From Sulfurospirillum multivorans DSM 12446 (GTDB lineage Bacteria > Campylobacterota > Campylobacteria > Campylobacterales > Sulfurospirillaceae): DNA of 64,000 bases. How positions within the stretch are numbered: position 1 is the first letter of the stretch; each line of letters starts with the position of its first letter. The notes under the pieces were generated by a model. It was not told the origin of the DNA. It made no database searches and saw only the letters and a list, made by a program, of their open reading frames with translations. Both the position numbers and the translations under genes were made by a program. Shown in pieces: positions 52,777-61,999 of the stretch. Where the stretch lies: positions 1,993,654-2,057,653 of the forward strand of contig NZ_CP007201.1 in NCBI RefSeq assembly GCF_000568815.1. Direction: 5' to 3'.

Positions 52777-54704
52777 TCGATCTTCATCAAATTTTCCCGT
52801 CTTTTCACTGCTTTTTCATCTTCATACGGAAGGGTGAGCGTTTGGTTTAAAACCTCTAAACTAATCTTTTTAGGAGCATTTAAATTCTCTAAGCGTATAT
52901 CCGCACCCAATTTTCCAAGCGCGTAACAATACTTACCTTTAGCACTGACATTACTCTCAGACGCTAAGGCACTCAGGCGAGAACATTTATCGACCCATAA
53001 AAAGGCATCATTCGCATGGTAATCGTACAGATAACCAAAGAGTTTAGCCGTCTCAAAAAACTTGAGCTTGACCTCAAAGAAAGGACTCACTTCCAAGTTG
53101 TCACTCAAACGTAATAAAATAGGAAATTTATAGAGCGTTTTGCCAATTTTGAGGTTATTTTTCGTTGTGTCCAAAACCAACTCCTGCTCTATTTTTGGAA
53201 ACTCCCAAAAACGGCTTAACTCTTTCAACCAAGCACTTAAGATTTTATCAAACGCATCCAAGGAAGCCTCGAGCGAATCTTCCTCGCCTAAAAGATCGCG
53301 CCCCAATCCTAGTGTTGCTTTATAGCCTAAAAACGGCAGAAGCGTTGCTCCAATATCCAGCGTTGTACCGACTTTATCCACCGTTTGAGCACTGTCTAAA
53401 CGAGGATCGATAATCATAAATTGATTACGACGCTCACCCTTCATCAGTGTCTCTATCGCCATATTGTGCATCGCAAGATGGTCTGAAGCAACCACAATAA
53501 TCGTATTTTTGCCGTACGGAGATTCACCAATTTGCTTGATAAATTTTGCGATCAACTCATCCGAACACGCCACAGCATTCAGCATCGAGTTACTGCCATC
53601 TTGATACTTTTGTGTTTTGCAACTTTTAGAGACATGCCCATAAGGGTGATGCGTGTCCATCGTGGAGAGAAACATCGCAAATTTTTGTCTGCTTTTGGAG
53701 AGCTTTTTAAAATCATTCATCGCAATCCCTAAAAGCGTATCATCGTACAATCCCCACGGTGTTTGATAGTTAGAATGGGTGAGGAGAGGTTTGAGCTCTT
53801 TAATGCCTTTGATGTCATCAAAGTGGTGGGTACGGTACAACTTATCGACACCTGCAAACTCCAAAGGGGAGCCGCTACGGTAGATCAATTTGTAGCCCTC
53901 TTTATGAAGCATATCGCTCATGCACACAGCCCCTGAGTAAAACGTACTCATCTTGGACATCGAGTTTCCCTGCAGTGAATGCGCGTTTGCTGAGGGTGTA
54001 ACCAAAGGAATACCACACTGCACCGCCGTCATCCCCGCGATCGTCCAACTGGTGCCAAGGGCTTGCTTTATCTGTGTAAAAGCAATGCTTTGCTCCCTGA
54101 TAGAGCGTAAATTCGTTACAAGCGAAGGAAAGAGCGCCTCATCATAATACGTCTCTTCGAAACTCTCAGCAAAAATATAGACCAAATTGGGATGCTCTTC
54201 GCTTAAAGGTGTTAACGCTGGGTCTTGGTAATAGTCGCTAAAACGATACTGAAGGCTTAGTGGATTTTCAATACCAATGGCTTTAAGCGCACTTTCGCCC
54301 AAAAAACGCACCGTAGGATGCAACACTATAGAAAGGGCTAATGCGCTTAGAGAAAGTGCGTATTTTAGCTTCTGATGATGCTCGAAGACATCATTTTTGA
54401 CCAAGCGATAGTAGAAAATTGAGAGGGCTAAGCTAGCGATTAAGAGTCCAAAGCCGATACCAATGATTAAATAATAATCACCAAACCCTGAACCTTCTAA
54501 CCCGTAGCGTAGGTGAAAGATCACAGCATCGTTAATGCCTTCTCCGGTAAAATAGTTCGAGATAATGTAAAAAGCACTGAGTAACATATAAATGAAAATG
54601 GTTCCCGCACCAATGAGCGCACTCTTGCGTGTACGCGTTCGATTTTTAGATGTAAACAAGGCAACGAGAAAAAGTCCTGCAGATAGCCATAGCATGTAAT
54701 TCAT
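52767..54704 (-). CDS. OpgB/MdoB-like phosphoglycerol transferase (alkaline phosphatase fold)
   Basis: 645 residues. Four to five N-terminal helices, then a periplasmic sulfatase-fold domain: NLVYIFAESFEETYYDEALFP, then GTSWTIAGMTAVQCGIPL with the catalytic Thr, STMDTHHPYGH and SDHLAMHN. These are the MdoB/OpgB signatures; it adds phosphoglycerol (from phosphatidylglycerol) to a periplasmic glucan or another glycan. Related enzymes (LtaS, EptA) differ in this core. A roughly 150-residue C-terminal part is beta-rich and unfamiliar. Confidence 0.75.
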   Translation of the reverse strand: MNYMLWLSAGLFLVALFTSKNRTRTRKSALIGAGTIFIYMLLSAFYIISNYFTGEGINDAVIFHLRYGLEGSGFGDYYLIIGIGFGLLIASLALSIFYYRLVKNDVFEHHQKLKYALSLSALALSIVLHPTVRFLGESALKAIGIENPLSLQYRFSDYYQDPALTPLSEEHPNLVYIFAESFEETYYDEALFPSLVTNLRSIREQSIAFTQIKQALGTSWTIAGMTAVQCGIPLVTPSANAHSLQGNSMSKMSTFYSGAVCMSDMLHKEGYKLIYRSGSPLEFAGVDKLYRTHHFDDIKGIKELKPLLTHSNYQTPWGLYDDTLLGIAMNDFKKLSKSRQKFAMFLSTMDTHHPYGHVSKSCKTQKYQDGSNSMLNAVACSDELIAKFIKQIGESPYGKNTIIVVASDHLAMHNMAIETLMKGERRNQFMIIDPRLDSAQTVDKVGTTLDIGATLLPFLGYKATLGLGRDLLGEEDSLEASLDAFDKILSAWLKELSRFWEFPKIEQELVLDTTKNNLKIGKTLYKFPILLRLSDNLEVSPFFEVKLKFFETAKLFGYLYDYHANDAFLWVDKCSRLSALASESNVSAKGKYCYALGKLGADIRLENLNAPKKISLEVLNQTLTLPYEDEKAVKRRENLMKIEEK

Positions 54705-54874
54705 TGATATTCATGTCCTCTTTTATTTTAGGATAGTATTATAGCTTGTTGTTAAAAGTTTGAAGAAAAAGGGTCTCTTTTTTCAAACTGATTAAAATTT
54801 AATCAGTGGTATGCGTAGATTAAAATCCGTGAAGTGATACAATTTCATCAGTTCAACATTATTAGGAGGAATTC
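54705..54874. promoter_or_regulatory. Divergent region with a 21-bp operator before amtB
   Basis: ACTGATTAAA-A-TTTAATCAGT is a perfect inverted repeat at 54787-54807. A -10 like TACAAT lies at 54838-54843, so the repeat would be near -50 of the amtB promoter, a fit for an activator or repressor of nitrogen control. AGGAGG lies just before the amtB start. Confidence 0.6.
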
Positions 54875-56191
54875 ATGAGAAGTAAACTACTCTCTCTCGC
54901 AACTTTGTTGCCGTTATCAACATTGTGGGCTGCTGAAGAAGCGGCTGCCGAGGTCGCAGAAGCGGCTCCAACACTTGACGTAGGAAACACGGCATGGGTT
55001 TTAACAGCAACTGCGCTTGTTATGTTTATGACCCCAGCGGGTTTGGCACTTTTTTATGGCGGTATGTCTCGCTCTAAAAATTTACTCAATACTATTGCGA
55101 TGAGTGTTATGGGATACATTGTTGCATCCATTGTATGGGTAATTGCTGGCTACACGTTAGCGTTTGGTACCGATATTGGTGGCATCATCGGTTTTGACAG
55201 CCTCTTCTTAAGTGGCATCAAGGTGACTGACCTTTGGGCAACGGGTAACATTCCTGTGCTTCTTTTCGTAGCGTTCCAAATGACCTTTGCGGGTATCACC
55301 GTATCGCTTGCAAGTGGTGCAGTGATTGAGAGATTGAAATTTTCAACATGGCTTATCTTTGCAGCACTTTGGATCTTAGCGGTTTATGCTCCTGTGGCTC
55401 ACTGGGTATGGGGTGGCGGATTCCTTTCAAAACTTGGCGTTCTTGACTTCGCTGGTGGTACCGTTGTTCACATCAACGCAGGTGTTGCTGGTCTTGTTAT
55501 CGCACTTATGTTAGGTAAACGTGCCGATTACGGTAAAGCGATGTTCCCTTCATCTGTAACACTTACAGTACTAGGTGCTAGTATGTTATGGTTCGGCTGG
55601 TTCGGATTCAACGCAGGTAGCGAATTGGGTGCGGATGGTATTGCTGCGAGTGCATTCCTTGTAACCAACACAGCAGCGGCAATTGCAGCGCTTTCTTGGA
55701 TGACAATCGAGTACATTACGTATAAAAAATTCACCCTTTTAGGTATCGCTTCTGGTATCGTTGCAGGTCTTGTTGCGATCACTCCAGCGGCAGGTTTTGT
55801 TGATACAGGTGCTTCATTGATTATTGGTGCGGTTGCTGGTATCGTTGCATTCTATGGCGTAAATGGCTTGAAAAAAGCACTTAAATACGATGACTCACTT
55901 GACGCATTTGGAATTCATGGTGTTGCTGGTATCTGGGGCGCACTTGCTACGGGTATTTTTGCAAACCCAGAAGTCAATGAGCTAGGAACGGGTTTACTCT
56001 ATGGTAACGCGGATCAAGTCATGATTCAAATCGAAGGTATCATCGTAACGATTGTCTATACAGCGATCGCTACAGCGATTGTCTTTAAAATTGCTTCTAT
56101 CTTAACCGGTGGTGCAAGAGTAAGTGCGGATGCAGAGTCTCAAGGTTTGGATGAAGTAGAGCACGGCGAAAAAGCCTTCAACTTAAGATAA
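54875..56191 (+). CDS. amtB: Ammonium transporter AmtB
   Basis: 438 residues. Signal peptide (RSKLLSLATLLPLSTLWA), eleven helices. The twin His are seen: AGGTVVHINAG in helix 5 and FGIHGVAGIWGAL in helix 10. The gating Phe region GLALFYGGMSRSKN and GWFGFNAGSELGADG are conserved. It moves ammonium/ammonia across the inner membrane as a trimer. glnK follows by 12 bp; the pair is the normal amtB-glnK unit, though the order is the reverse of E. coli. Confidence 0.95.
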   Translation: MRSKLLSLATLLPLSTLWAAEEAAAEVAEAAPTLDVGNTAWVLTATALVMFMTPAGLALFYGGMSRSKNLLNTIAMSVMGYIVASIVWVIAGYTLAFGTDIGGIIGFDSLFLSGIKVTDLWATGNIPVLLFVAFQMTFAGITVSLASGAVIERLKFSTWLIFAALWILAVYAPVAHWVWGGGFLSKLGVLDFAGGTVVHINAGVAGLVIALMLGKRADYGKAMFPSSVTLTVLGASMLWFGWFGFNAGSELGADGIAASAFLVTNTAAAIAALSWMTIEYITYKKFTLLGIASGIVAGLVAITPAAGFVDTGASLIIGAVAGIVAFYGVNGLKKALKYDDSLDAFGIHGVAGIWGALATGIFANPEVNELGTGLLYGNADQVMIQIEGIIVTIVYTAIATAIVFKIASILTGGARVSADAESQGLDEVEHGEKAFNLR

Positions 56192-56194
56192 TAA

Positions 56195-56542
<348 letters not shown>

Positions 56543-56550
56543 TTCTTCTA

Positions 56551-56576
56551 GGTGGGGATTTTTCCCCACCTTTTTT
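56551..56576 (+). terminator. Terminator of amtB-glnK
   Basis: GGTGGGGA, TTTT loop, TCCCCACC and a run of six T. Textbook intrinsic terminator. It lies between convergent genes. Confidence 0.9.
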
Positions 56577-56578
56577 CC

Positions 56579-57832
56579 TTATACTTTTTCGATTAACTCT
56601 AAAAGTCTATATTCTTTATCATTCTTCACAAAACATTTCTTTTCTACATCAAAAAAGAGAGTATTTAACACTAAAGAACCCTCCTTCTCTTTATTAAAGA
56701 CGAATCTTCTAGTATTAATGTCATTATCTTTTGGATAGATAAGATACATTTCTTGACATGCTTCATACTTTGTACCATACGCATAAAGCTGGTACATATC
56801 AGGTTGAGATATGCCTTCATTTGTCTTTTCTTTTGAGAGTATTTTCCATTTGGTATCGGCGATTAAAAGTTCTTCTTCATCGTAAATGAGTATATCTGGT
56901 TTAAGCCTAAATCGACCGCTTTCATTTTCATACGCTAAATGGTGTTTTGCATCTTGCAGCTTTACATGTAAACCTTTTTTCTTGAGATAATCTCCCACAT
57001 AGCTCTCAAAAAGCAGGTTCATATCAAACAAAAGTGCAAAAGCAATATCGTTACCTTTATAAGGGCTAAATGAGTTTTCTAGTAAAAAAGTTTTACACCA
57101 TAAAAGTACGTGTTCATAGTCTTTCATCTGACGATTTGGCTTTACATGTAAGAAGTCATTTTTTATATCTTTGCACACAGAAATTTCATCGAAAACAAAT
57201 AAAAACTCTCGTATGCGTTGTTGATTGGCGTTGAGTTTGGATTTTTTATAAAGGTATTGAAGGGTGGTTTTAATCAGCCTGTTTTCGGCTCTATCACTCA
57301 AAAATTCTTGGAACTCCACAAAAAATCGTTCTTTATGGATGGTGTTTTGTTTGATTTGCTCGCCTATCTTGAGTTTGCCTTTTAGGAATTTAAGATTTTC
57401 TTCTTTGGTAATATAGTCGCTTTTGATACCTTTACGAACAAGAGCTGCTAACTCTTCCAAAAACATCGTAATAAATATCTCTAATAAGGGCATTTTTGCG
57501 CTTTTAAGATGTGCCATATTGCAGTTTTTAAAAGGAGATTTTTTCAGAGTTTTAAGCATTTTTATCAAAATGTCTTTTGATTTTTCTTCGCTTATATTTT
57601 GAATTTTGGGCAATATTTCTATGGTCGTTCCATCTTTTGTTTGAATAACACCGACATAATTTTGAGCTTGAAGCACTTTCCCAAACCCTTTTTTGGTGGT
57701 TATTTTGAGGTACTGCGCTGTTTCTTCATTGTCTAAAACAAACTTTTCAATGGCTAAAAATGTCTCTTCTTTGATAAAATGAGGTTTTGCTTTATCTTTG
57801 TACTGAAGTGACTCATACTCTTTTAAAATCAT
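56579..57832 (-). CDS. mcrC: McrC, nuclease subunit of McrBC
   Basis: 417 residues of the 5-methylcytosine-specific restriction endonuclease partner family. A N-terminal domain (YVGVIQTKDGTTIEILPKI), a central helical part (LSDRAENRLIKTTLQYL) and the PD-(D/E)xK nuclease at the C-terminus: RLKPDILIYD then LLIADTKWKIL. It cuts modified DNA when bound to the McrB GTPase ring. ATGA overlap with mcrB. Two TTACATGTAA (56962, 57142) are inside, read as LHVK. Confidence 0.88.
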   Translation of the reverse strand: MILKEYESLQYKDKAKPHFIKEETFLAIEKFVLDNEETAQYLKITTKKGFGKVLQAQNYVGVIQTKDGTTIEILPKIQNISEEKSKDILIKMLKTLKKSPFKNCNMAHLKSAKMPLLEIFITMFLEELAALVRKGIKSDYITKEENLKFLKGKLKIGEQIKQNTIHKERFFVEFQEFLSDRAENRLIKTTLQYLYKKSKLNANQQRIREFLFVFDEISVCKDIKNDFLHVKPNRQMKDYEHVLLWCKTFLLENSFSPYKGNDIAFALLFDMNLLFESYVGDYLKKKGLHVKLQDAKHHLAYENESGRFRLKPDILIYDEEELLIADTKWKILSKEKTNEGISQPDMYQLYAYGTKYEACQEMYLIYPKDNDINTRRFVFNKEKEGSLVLNTLFFDVEKKCFVKNDKEYRLLELIEKV

Positions 57833-59271
57833 GCGTAAAACGTGCTAAAATCAAAACTGTCTTTGATGGTATATTTTGATTTTTCCTCTTCAATATACTC
57901 TGTATTTCTAAACTTTTCATCAAAAATATCAGATTTTATTTCACTTTTTTCAATAAATCCATCGCCCAATACCATCACTATTTTTTCCCAATCATCATAA
58001 AAATACTCTTGCAATAGTGGAATGATTTTATTTCTAAAGATATATGATACTGTCTCAAGCGTTTGTTTATCTGGCTCTTTCAACTCCATAAAATACGCAT
58101 GTCCGATGGTGTGGTCACGGTCGTAAAGATACTCAATGCGTTTGTTAATCGCCTCAAGCATACTCTTTACATGTATGCCCTCAATACTAAAATCTAGTAA
58201 CTCAGTACGAGGCATCATTTCTGTAAAATCAAACCTTCGTCTCAGCGCAGTATCCATCAAAGCAATGCTTCTATCGGCGGTATTCATCGTGCCGATGATG
58301 TAGAGATTTGAAGGAACGCCAAAACTTTCATTAGAATACGGAAGTCTAACATGTAAAGATTCCTCCGCTCCTATACGCTTACTTGGCTCGATAAGCGTGA
58401 TAAGTTCTCCAAAGATTTTAGAGATATTGCCACGGTTGATTTCGTCGATGATGAGGATGTAGTTTTTTAATTCATTGTTTGGAAATCTTTTATGGATATC
58501 TTCAACTATAAATTTTCCATAAGTGCCATCAGGTTTGCTTGATAATTTTCCATCATTTATTTCTATCAATTTATTGATACTAAAAGAATGATTTGTCTGT
58601 GTAGTTATGCCAGAATCACTTTTCGATAACTTAAAAGGAACGCCCGTAATAGTTTTTAAAATTATCTCTTCATTCTGTAATAATTCACGATGTTTTTCGA
58701 TTTTTTCTTTAAAAGAAAAACTTTTATCGTTTGTCTTTTCACAAAGATTTTTAAAAATACCACTGACAACTTTATAAATCATTTCAAGACCATTTTCATT
58801 CCCTTTTTCTTTGGGAGGTATGGCTTTTATCCCTTCCACAAACTCCTCATAGCCATAGCTTTGATGAAAGGTGACAAATTCAATCTGTCCTGCTTGTTTG
58901 TAAACTTCAAACTTTGCTTTTAAAGATTTTCTATTTTCAGGTGTTTCTTCTCTGTGCCTTTCAAAAAAATCATTATCGATAATCTCAATCGCTTTAGTAA
59001 TAGTATGGTACGTTTTGCCTGTGCCTGGAGGGCCATAAAGAATTTGATTTAGAGATTGTAGTTTTTTCATATTCTCTCCTAATTCACCGTAAATGACTTT
59101 TATGACATAGTTATAGAGCTTTTCATTATTATTAAGAATATAGTTGATGGTTGATGGTTTTAGTCCATTTTCGACCAATTTAACATAAGTCAATCGTTTT
59201 CTTGTTTCTTCATCTAATTTTTTGACTAATTTTAAATCAATCGAGTCTTCATAAACATTTACAACTTGCAT
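57829..59271 (-). CDS. mcrB: McrB, AAA+ GTPase subunit of McrBC (N-terminus displaced)
   Basis: 480 residues from ATG at 59271. Walker A is LYGPPGTGKT, Walker B LIIDEINRG; the GTPase signature is GTMNTADRS with ALRRRFDF after it. The frame stays open before the ATG to a run of six G (C6 at 59347-59352) where a second frame, with its own ATG at 59482, ends. Removing one G would join both into about 550 residues. The joined N-terminus looks like a modified-base reader of EVE/ASCH type (IDQLALIYISKSVREIQYIM). So this gene is either phase-variable, broken, or misread at one base. Confidence 0.85.
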   Translation of the reverse strand: MQVVNVYEDSIDLKLVKKLDEETRKRLTYVKLVENGLKPSTINYILNNNEKLYNYVIKVIYGELGENMKKLQSLNQILYGPPGTGKTYHTITKAIEIIDNDFFERHREETPENRKSLKAKFEVYKQAGQIEFVTFHQSYGYEEFVEGIKAIPPKEKGNENGLEMIYKVVSGIFKNLCEKTNDKSFSFKEKIEKHRELLQNEEIILKTITGVPFKLSKSDSGITTQTNHSFSINKLIEINDGKLSSKPDGTYGKFIVEDIHKRFPNNELKNYILIIDEINRGNISKIFGELITLIEPSKRIGAEESLHVRLPYSNESFGVPSNLYIIGTMNTADRSIALMDTALRRRFDFTEMMPRTELLDFSIEGIHVKSMLEAINKRIEYLYDRDHTIGHAYFMELKEPDKQTLETVSYIFRNKIIPLLQEYFYDDWEKIVMVLGDGFIEKSEIKSDIFDEKFRNTEYIEEEKSKYTIKDSFDFSTFYA

Positions 59272-59329
59272 GATATATTGAATTTCTCGTACACTTTTTG
59301 AAATGTAGATTAAAGCTAATTGGTCAATT

Positions 59330-59482
59330 TCAACATTGATCGCTTTCCCCCCAACCTTTATACAATCCTTGTTCTATTGTATCTCGAACATCACCCCATT
59401 TTCCCTTGGGATTGTGTGTTAAAACGATAATTTGTGATTTATGTATTGATGCAAAATTTTCATTTTGTTTAAATTCACTCAT
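59330..59482 (-). CDS. Detached 50-codon N-terminus of McrB
   Basis: An ORF of 50 codons starting six bases after the stop of the upstream gene. It ends soon after the G6 run at 59347-59352. Its residues IIVLTHNPKGKWGDVRDTI fit the front of a base-reader domain whose rest lies in the mcrB frame. As printed it would give a short peptide with no known function. Confidence 0.6.
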   Translation of the reverse strand: MSEFKQNENFASIHKSQIIVLTHNPKGKWGDVRDTIEQGLYKGWGESDQC

Positions 59483-59487
59483 CGCCT

Positions 59488-60213
59488 CTACTCCTCATTT
59501 TCCAATACATTATCCTGCTCTATTACTCTTTGCTCTTCTTTCATACGGTACGTCATCACCAAGTTAAAACAGAGCTCGCTTAGCATCAAAAGATCCCACA
59601 TCGTAAGTATCTCTAAAAAAGGCATTCCTTCTTTAAGGCTTTCAAAATCAATCTTACATGTAAAGACATACGCATCGTTGGGAGCGCCTAGTTCTGGGAG
59701 ATTGAGGGAGTATTGAAACGCAAAGCTCATGTCAGCTTTTCGCCCCATGCGGCGAATGCGTTTGAGTGTGCCATCAAAATCTTTTTCATTGAGACGAATC
59801 TCGGAGTGAATGTTATGCGAAAGGACATTGCGCACAAACGAGACAATATCAAAAAAGTTTTCGTACTGTTCGCCAAAGAGTTTTTGCATAAAGATTTTAA
59901 ACGGACTCTCGAAACGAAGGCTCTCCACCATCGCCATGCAGATGCCGCGAAAAGCGTTAAACTCAACAAAATACTCAAAGAGCGAAATGTCCTCTTTTTT
60001 GGTTTGGCGCGCATTGATCAACAACTCTTGAATGATCTCGGCATTGAAGTAGTACGCTTTGTCATCTTCGTACTTTTTCACCACAAACAGACTGCGATCA
60101 CTCAGGTCTTCCGTTTTGGTAAGCTTGCCTAAAAACTCGCCCATGTGTAAAAAGTAGAAGTTTTGCTCCACGAGCAAAAGGGCATCATCGAGTAAAATTT
60201 CCGTATCGTTCAT
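59488..60213 (-). CDS. Uncharacterised helical protein coupled to the molybdoenzyme
   Basis: 241 residues from ATG at 60213, which overlaps the molybdoenzyme stop as ATGA. Mostly helical by residue pattern. RNVLSHNIHSEI resembles the R-x4-H of HEPN proteins, but the rest is unlike the small HEPN toxins. The link to a molybdopterin enzyme would suit a chaperone, yet TorD motifs were not found. The function is not known. TTACATGTAA at 59654 is read as FTCK. Confidence 0.6.
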   Translation of the reverse strand: MNDTEILLDDALLLVEQNFYFLHMGEFLGKLTKTEDLSDRSLFVVKKYEDDKAYYFNAEIIQELLINARQTKKEDISLFEYFVEFNAFRGICMAMVESLRFESPFKIFMQKLFGEQYENFFDIVSFVRNVLSHNIHSEIRLNEKDFDGTLKRIRRMGRKADMSFAFQYSLNLPELGAPNDAYVFTCKIDFESLKEGMPFLEILTMWDLLMLSELCFNLVMTYRMKEEQRVIEQDNVLENEE

Positions 60214-61955
60214 GTGACTTTTTCCAATTTCACTTTCATCTCTTGATAAATGGCACACTGTCCCTTTTGACTCATCGCGTGCGGGGTGAGTTGGTTCGCA
60301 TTTTTAGCACCGCTATACAGTAACAGACAGTCATTGCGCAGTGTATCGCTCGGCATCACGGAGTATTCACAGCTTCCATAACGATTGGTCAGTCTGACGC
60401 GATCTTCTTGCACGAAGCCTAAAGAGCGTGGAACATAAAGGTAGTCATCGGTAACAAACTGTGAATTGAGCGACTTATTTTGTTTCGCAGCAATCAGAAA
60501 AAAGCCCTCCTCTTCCAGCGGTTCATCCTCATACTCATCTAAAAATTCAAACTTTCCACTTGGTGTGTAAAAGGTTTTTTCATAGGGCAGATCTTCGTAG
60601 GTTTTCGAGATCAAAAAACCCTCTTTGAGGGTGCTATTAGAAGCAATAACACCCTCAATAATGCTCTCCTCACTCTGCAATGCTTCATGCCCAAACGCTT
60701 TAAGCATTGCCTGAGCCAACCCGTACTCACTGATGCCCAGCGCACTTTCAACCAGCTTTGGCATTCGTCCAATAAAGTGATGCCCGTAACTCAGTTTCAA
60801 ATCCTCTTTTTCTAAAAAGCTTTTGGCAGGGATGATGAGATGCGCTTTTGCTGATGTCTCATTTTCATGCAAACCAAAGTAAACAATGCATTTGGCTTTA
60901 TCCAGCCCTTCTTTCACTTTTGAAGTACAGGGCATTTGACTCAGAGGATTGCCTCCTTGAATGAAGATGAGATCGTACTTACCAAAATTAGCAATGGGCA
61001 GAGGCTCTGTTTTAGCGCTTACTTTAAAAGGAGCGTTAAAGCCAAAACCGCTGTTGGAGAGATAGCTCACGCCACAGCCCACTTTTCCAAACAGTCCAAG
61101 CATCGCACCAAAAGCGTCGATAGCACGTAAAACACTGTGACCAAAGCTGTATTTTTGCACACCAATGCCAACCAAAATAGAGACTTTTTTACCCTGAATC
61201 AAGCGCAATAACGCACCCACATCGTCTAAATGAACCTCAGATTTATCGAGCAGTTTTCGCATCGGAATACCACTAATGTACTCTAAAAAATCTTTAGGAT
61301 TAAGCGTGCGTTCGTTTAAAAACGTTTGATCTTCCATATCTTCTATCGCGATCAAACGACAGAGTAAGAGGGCTAAGTAAAGATCTCCCTTGGGTTTGAT
61401 TTGGATGTGAAGTGCGGCATTTTGAGCAAGATCAATCTTAATGGGATCGATCACGATTAGAGTTTTACCTTTGAGGGCAGGAAGCATGTGTGAGTTGGTC
61501 ACCGTAGGGTTTCGACCCCATAAAATGACAACTTCAGCTTCTTTTACATGTAAAGGTGACAAGCACAAATTTGCCCCTCTGCTCTCATTTACCCCAGCGT
61601 CTCCTGCTTCATCGCAAAGAGACCCGGAAGCGAGAACTGCCTTATGCTCAGCAAAAAAGCGCTTGGTGACACCTTGCATCACGCCAAGATTTCCACTGCC
61701 TTTAAAATAGAGCGTTTTGGAGGGTTCATGTGCTCTTAACTTCTCTTCTAAAATCCTCAAAGCCTCTTCCATGCTAATGCTTTGCCCCAAATAACGTGGC
61801 TCTTCAATGCGTTCAAAGGTATGGTAGTGATTCAAGTGGTGGCAGAGGTAGCCTTGCGTGATGGGATGGTTTTTGTTGCCTTTGAGTTTGAGCTCTTCGT
61901 TCACAGCGATGCTGCACCCATCAAAACAGTCCAATGGACAGGTTGTAAAACGCAT
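60210..61955 (-). CDS. Molybdopterin-dependent oxidoreductase (DMSO reductase family, short)
   Basis: 581 residues, shorter than most family members (700-900). N-terminal [4Fe-4S] motif CPLDCFDGC with a further Cys in QGYLCHH; then FKGSGNLGVMQGV, GSLCDEAGDAG with a Cys that may bind Mo, ILWGRNPTVTNSH, IQGGNPLSQMP, and a C-terminal MGD-binding domain (RLTNRYGS). No signal peptide, so it is cytoplasmic. The substrate is not clear; family members act on formate, biotin sulfoxide or related compounds. It overlaps the next gene by ATGA. TTACATGTAA at 61544 is read as LHVK. Confidence 0.8.
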   Translation of the reverse strand: MRFTTCPLDCFDGCSIAVNEELKLKGNKNHPITQGYLCHHLNHYHTFERIEEPRYLGQSISMEEALRILEEKLRAHEPSKTLYFKGSGNLGVMQGVTKRFFAEHKAVLASGSLCDEAGDAGVNESRGANLCLSPLHVKEAEVVILWGRNPTVTNSHMLPALKGKTLIVIDPIKIDLAQNAALHIQIKPKGDLYLALLLCRLIAIEDMEDQTFLNERTLNPKDFLEYISGIPMRKLLDKSEVHLDDVGALLRLIQGKKVSILVGIGVQKYSFGHSVLRAIDAFGAMLGLFGKVGCGVSYLSNSGFGFNAPFKVSAKTEPLPIANFGKYDLIFIQGGNPLSQMPCTSKVKEGLDKAKCIVYFGLHENETSAKAHLIIPAKSFLEKEDLKLSYGHHFIGRMPKLVESALGISEYGLAQAMLKAFGHEALQSEESIIEGVIASNSTLKEGFLISKTYEDLPYEKTFYTPSGKFEFLDEYEDEPLEEEGFFLIAAKQNKSLNSQFVTDDYLYVPRSLGFVQEDRVRLTNRYGSCEYSVMPSDTLRNDCLLLYSGAKNANQLTPHAMSQKGQCAIYQEMKVKLEKVT

Positions 61956-61999
61956 TCAAAGCCCCTCTTCGTAATTGATATGTACAATTATACCGCGTT

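Noticed and set aside
47587-54704. SUMF1-domain protein as sulfatase activator for the 52.8 kb protein
   Set aside because: The 52.8 kb protein is OpgB-like with a catalytic Thr and needs no formylglycine; the genes are 4 kb apart and not linked.
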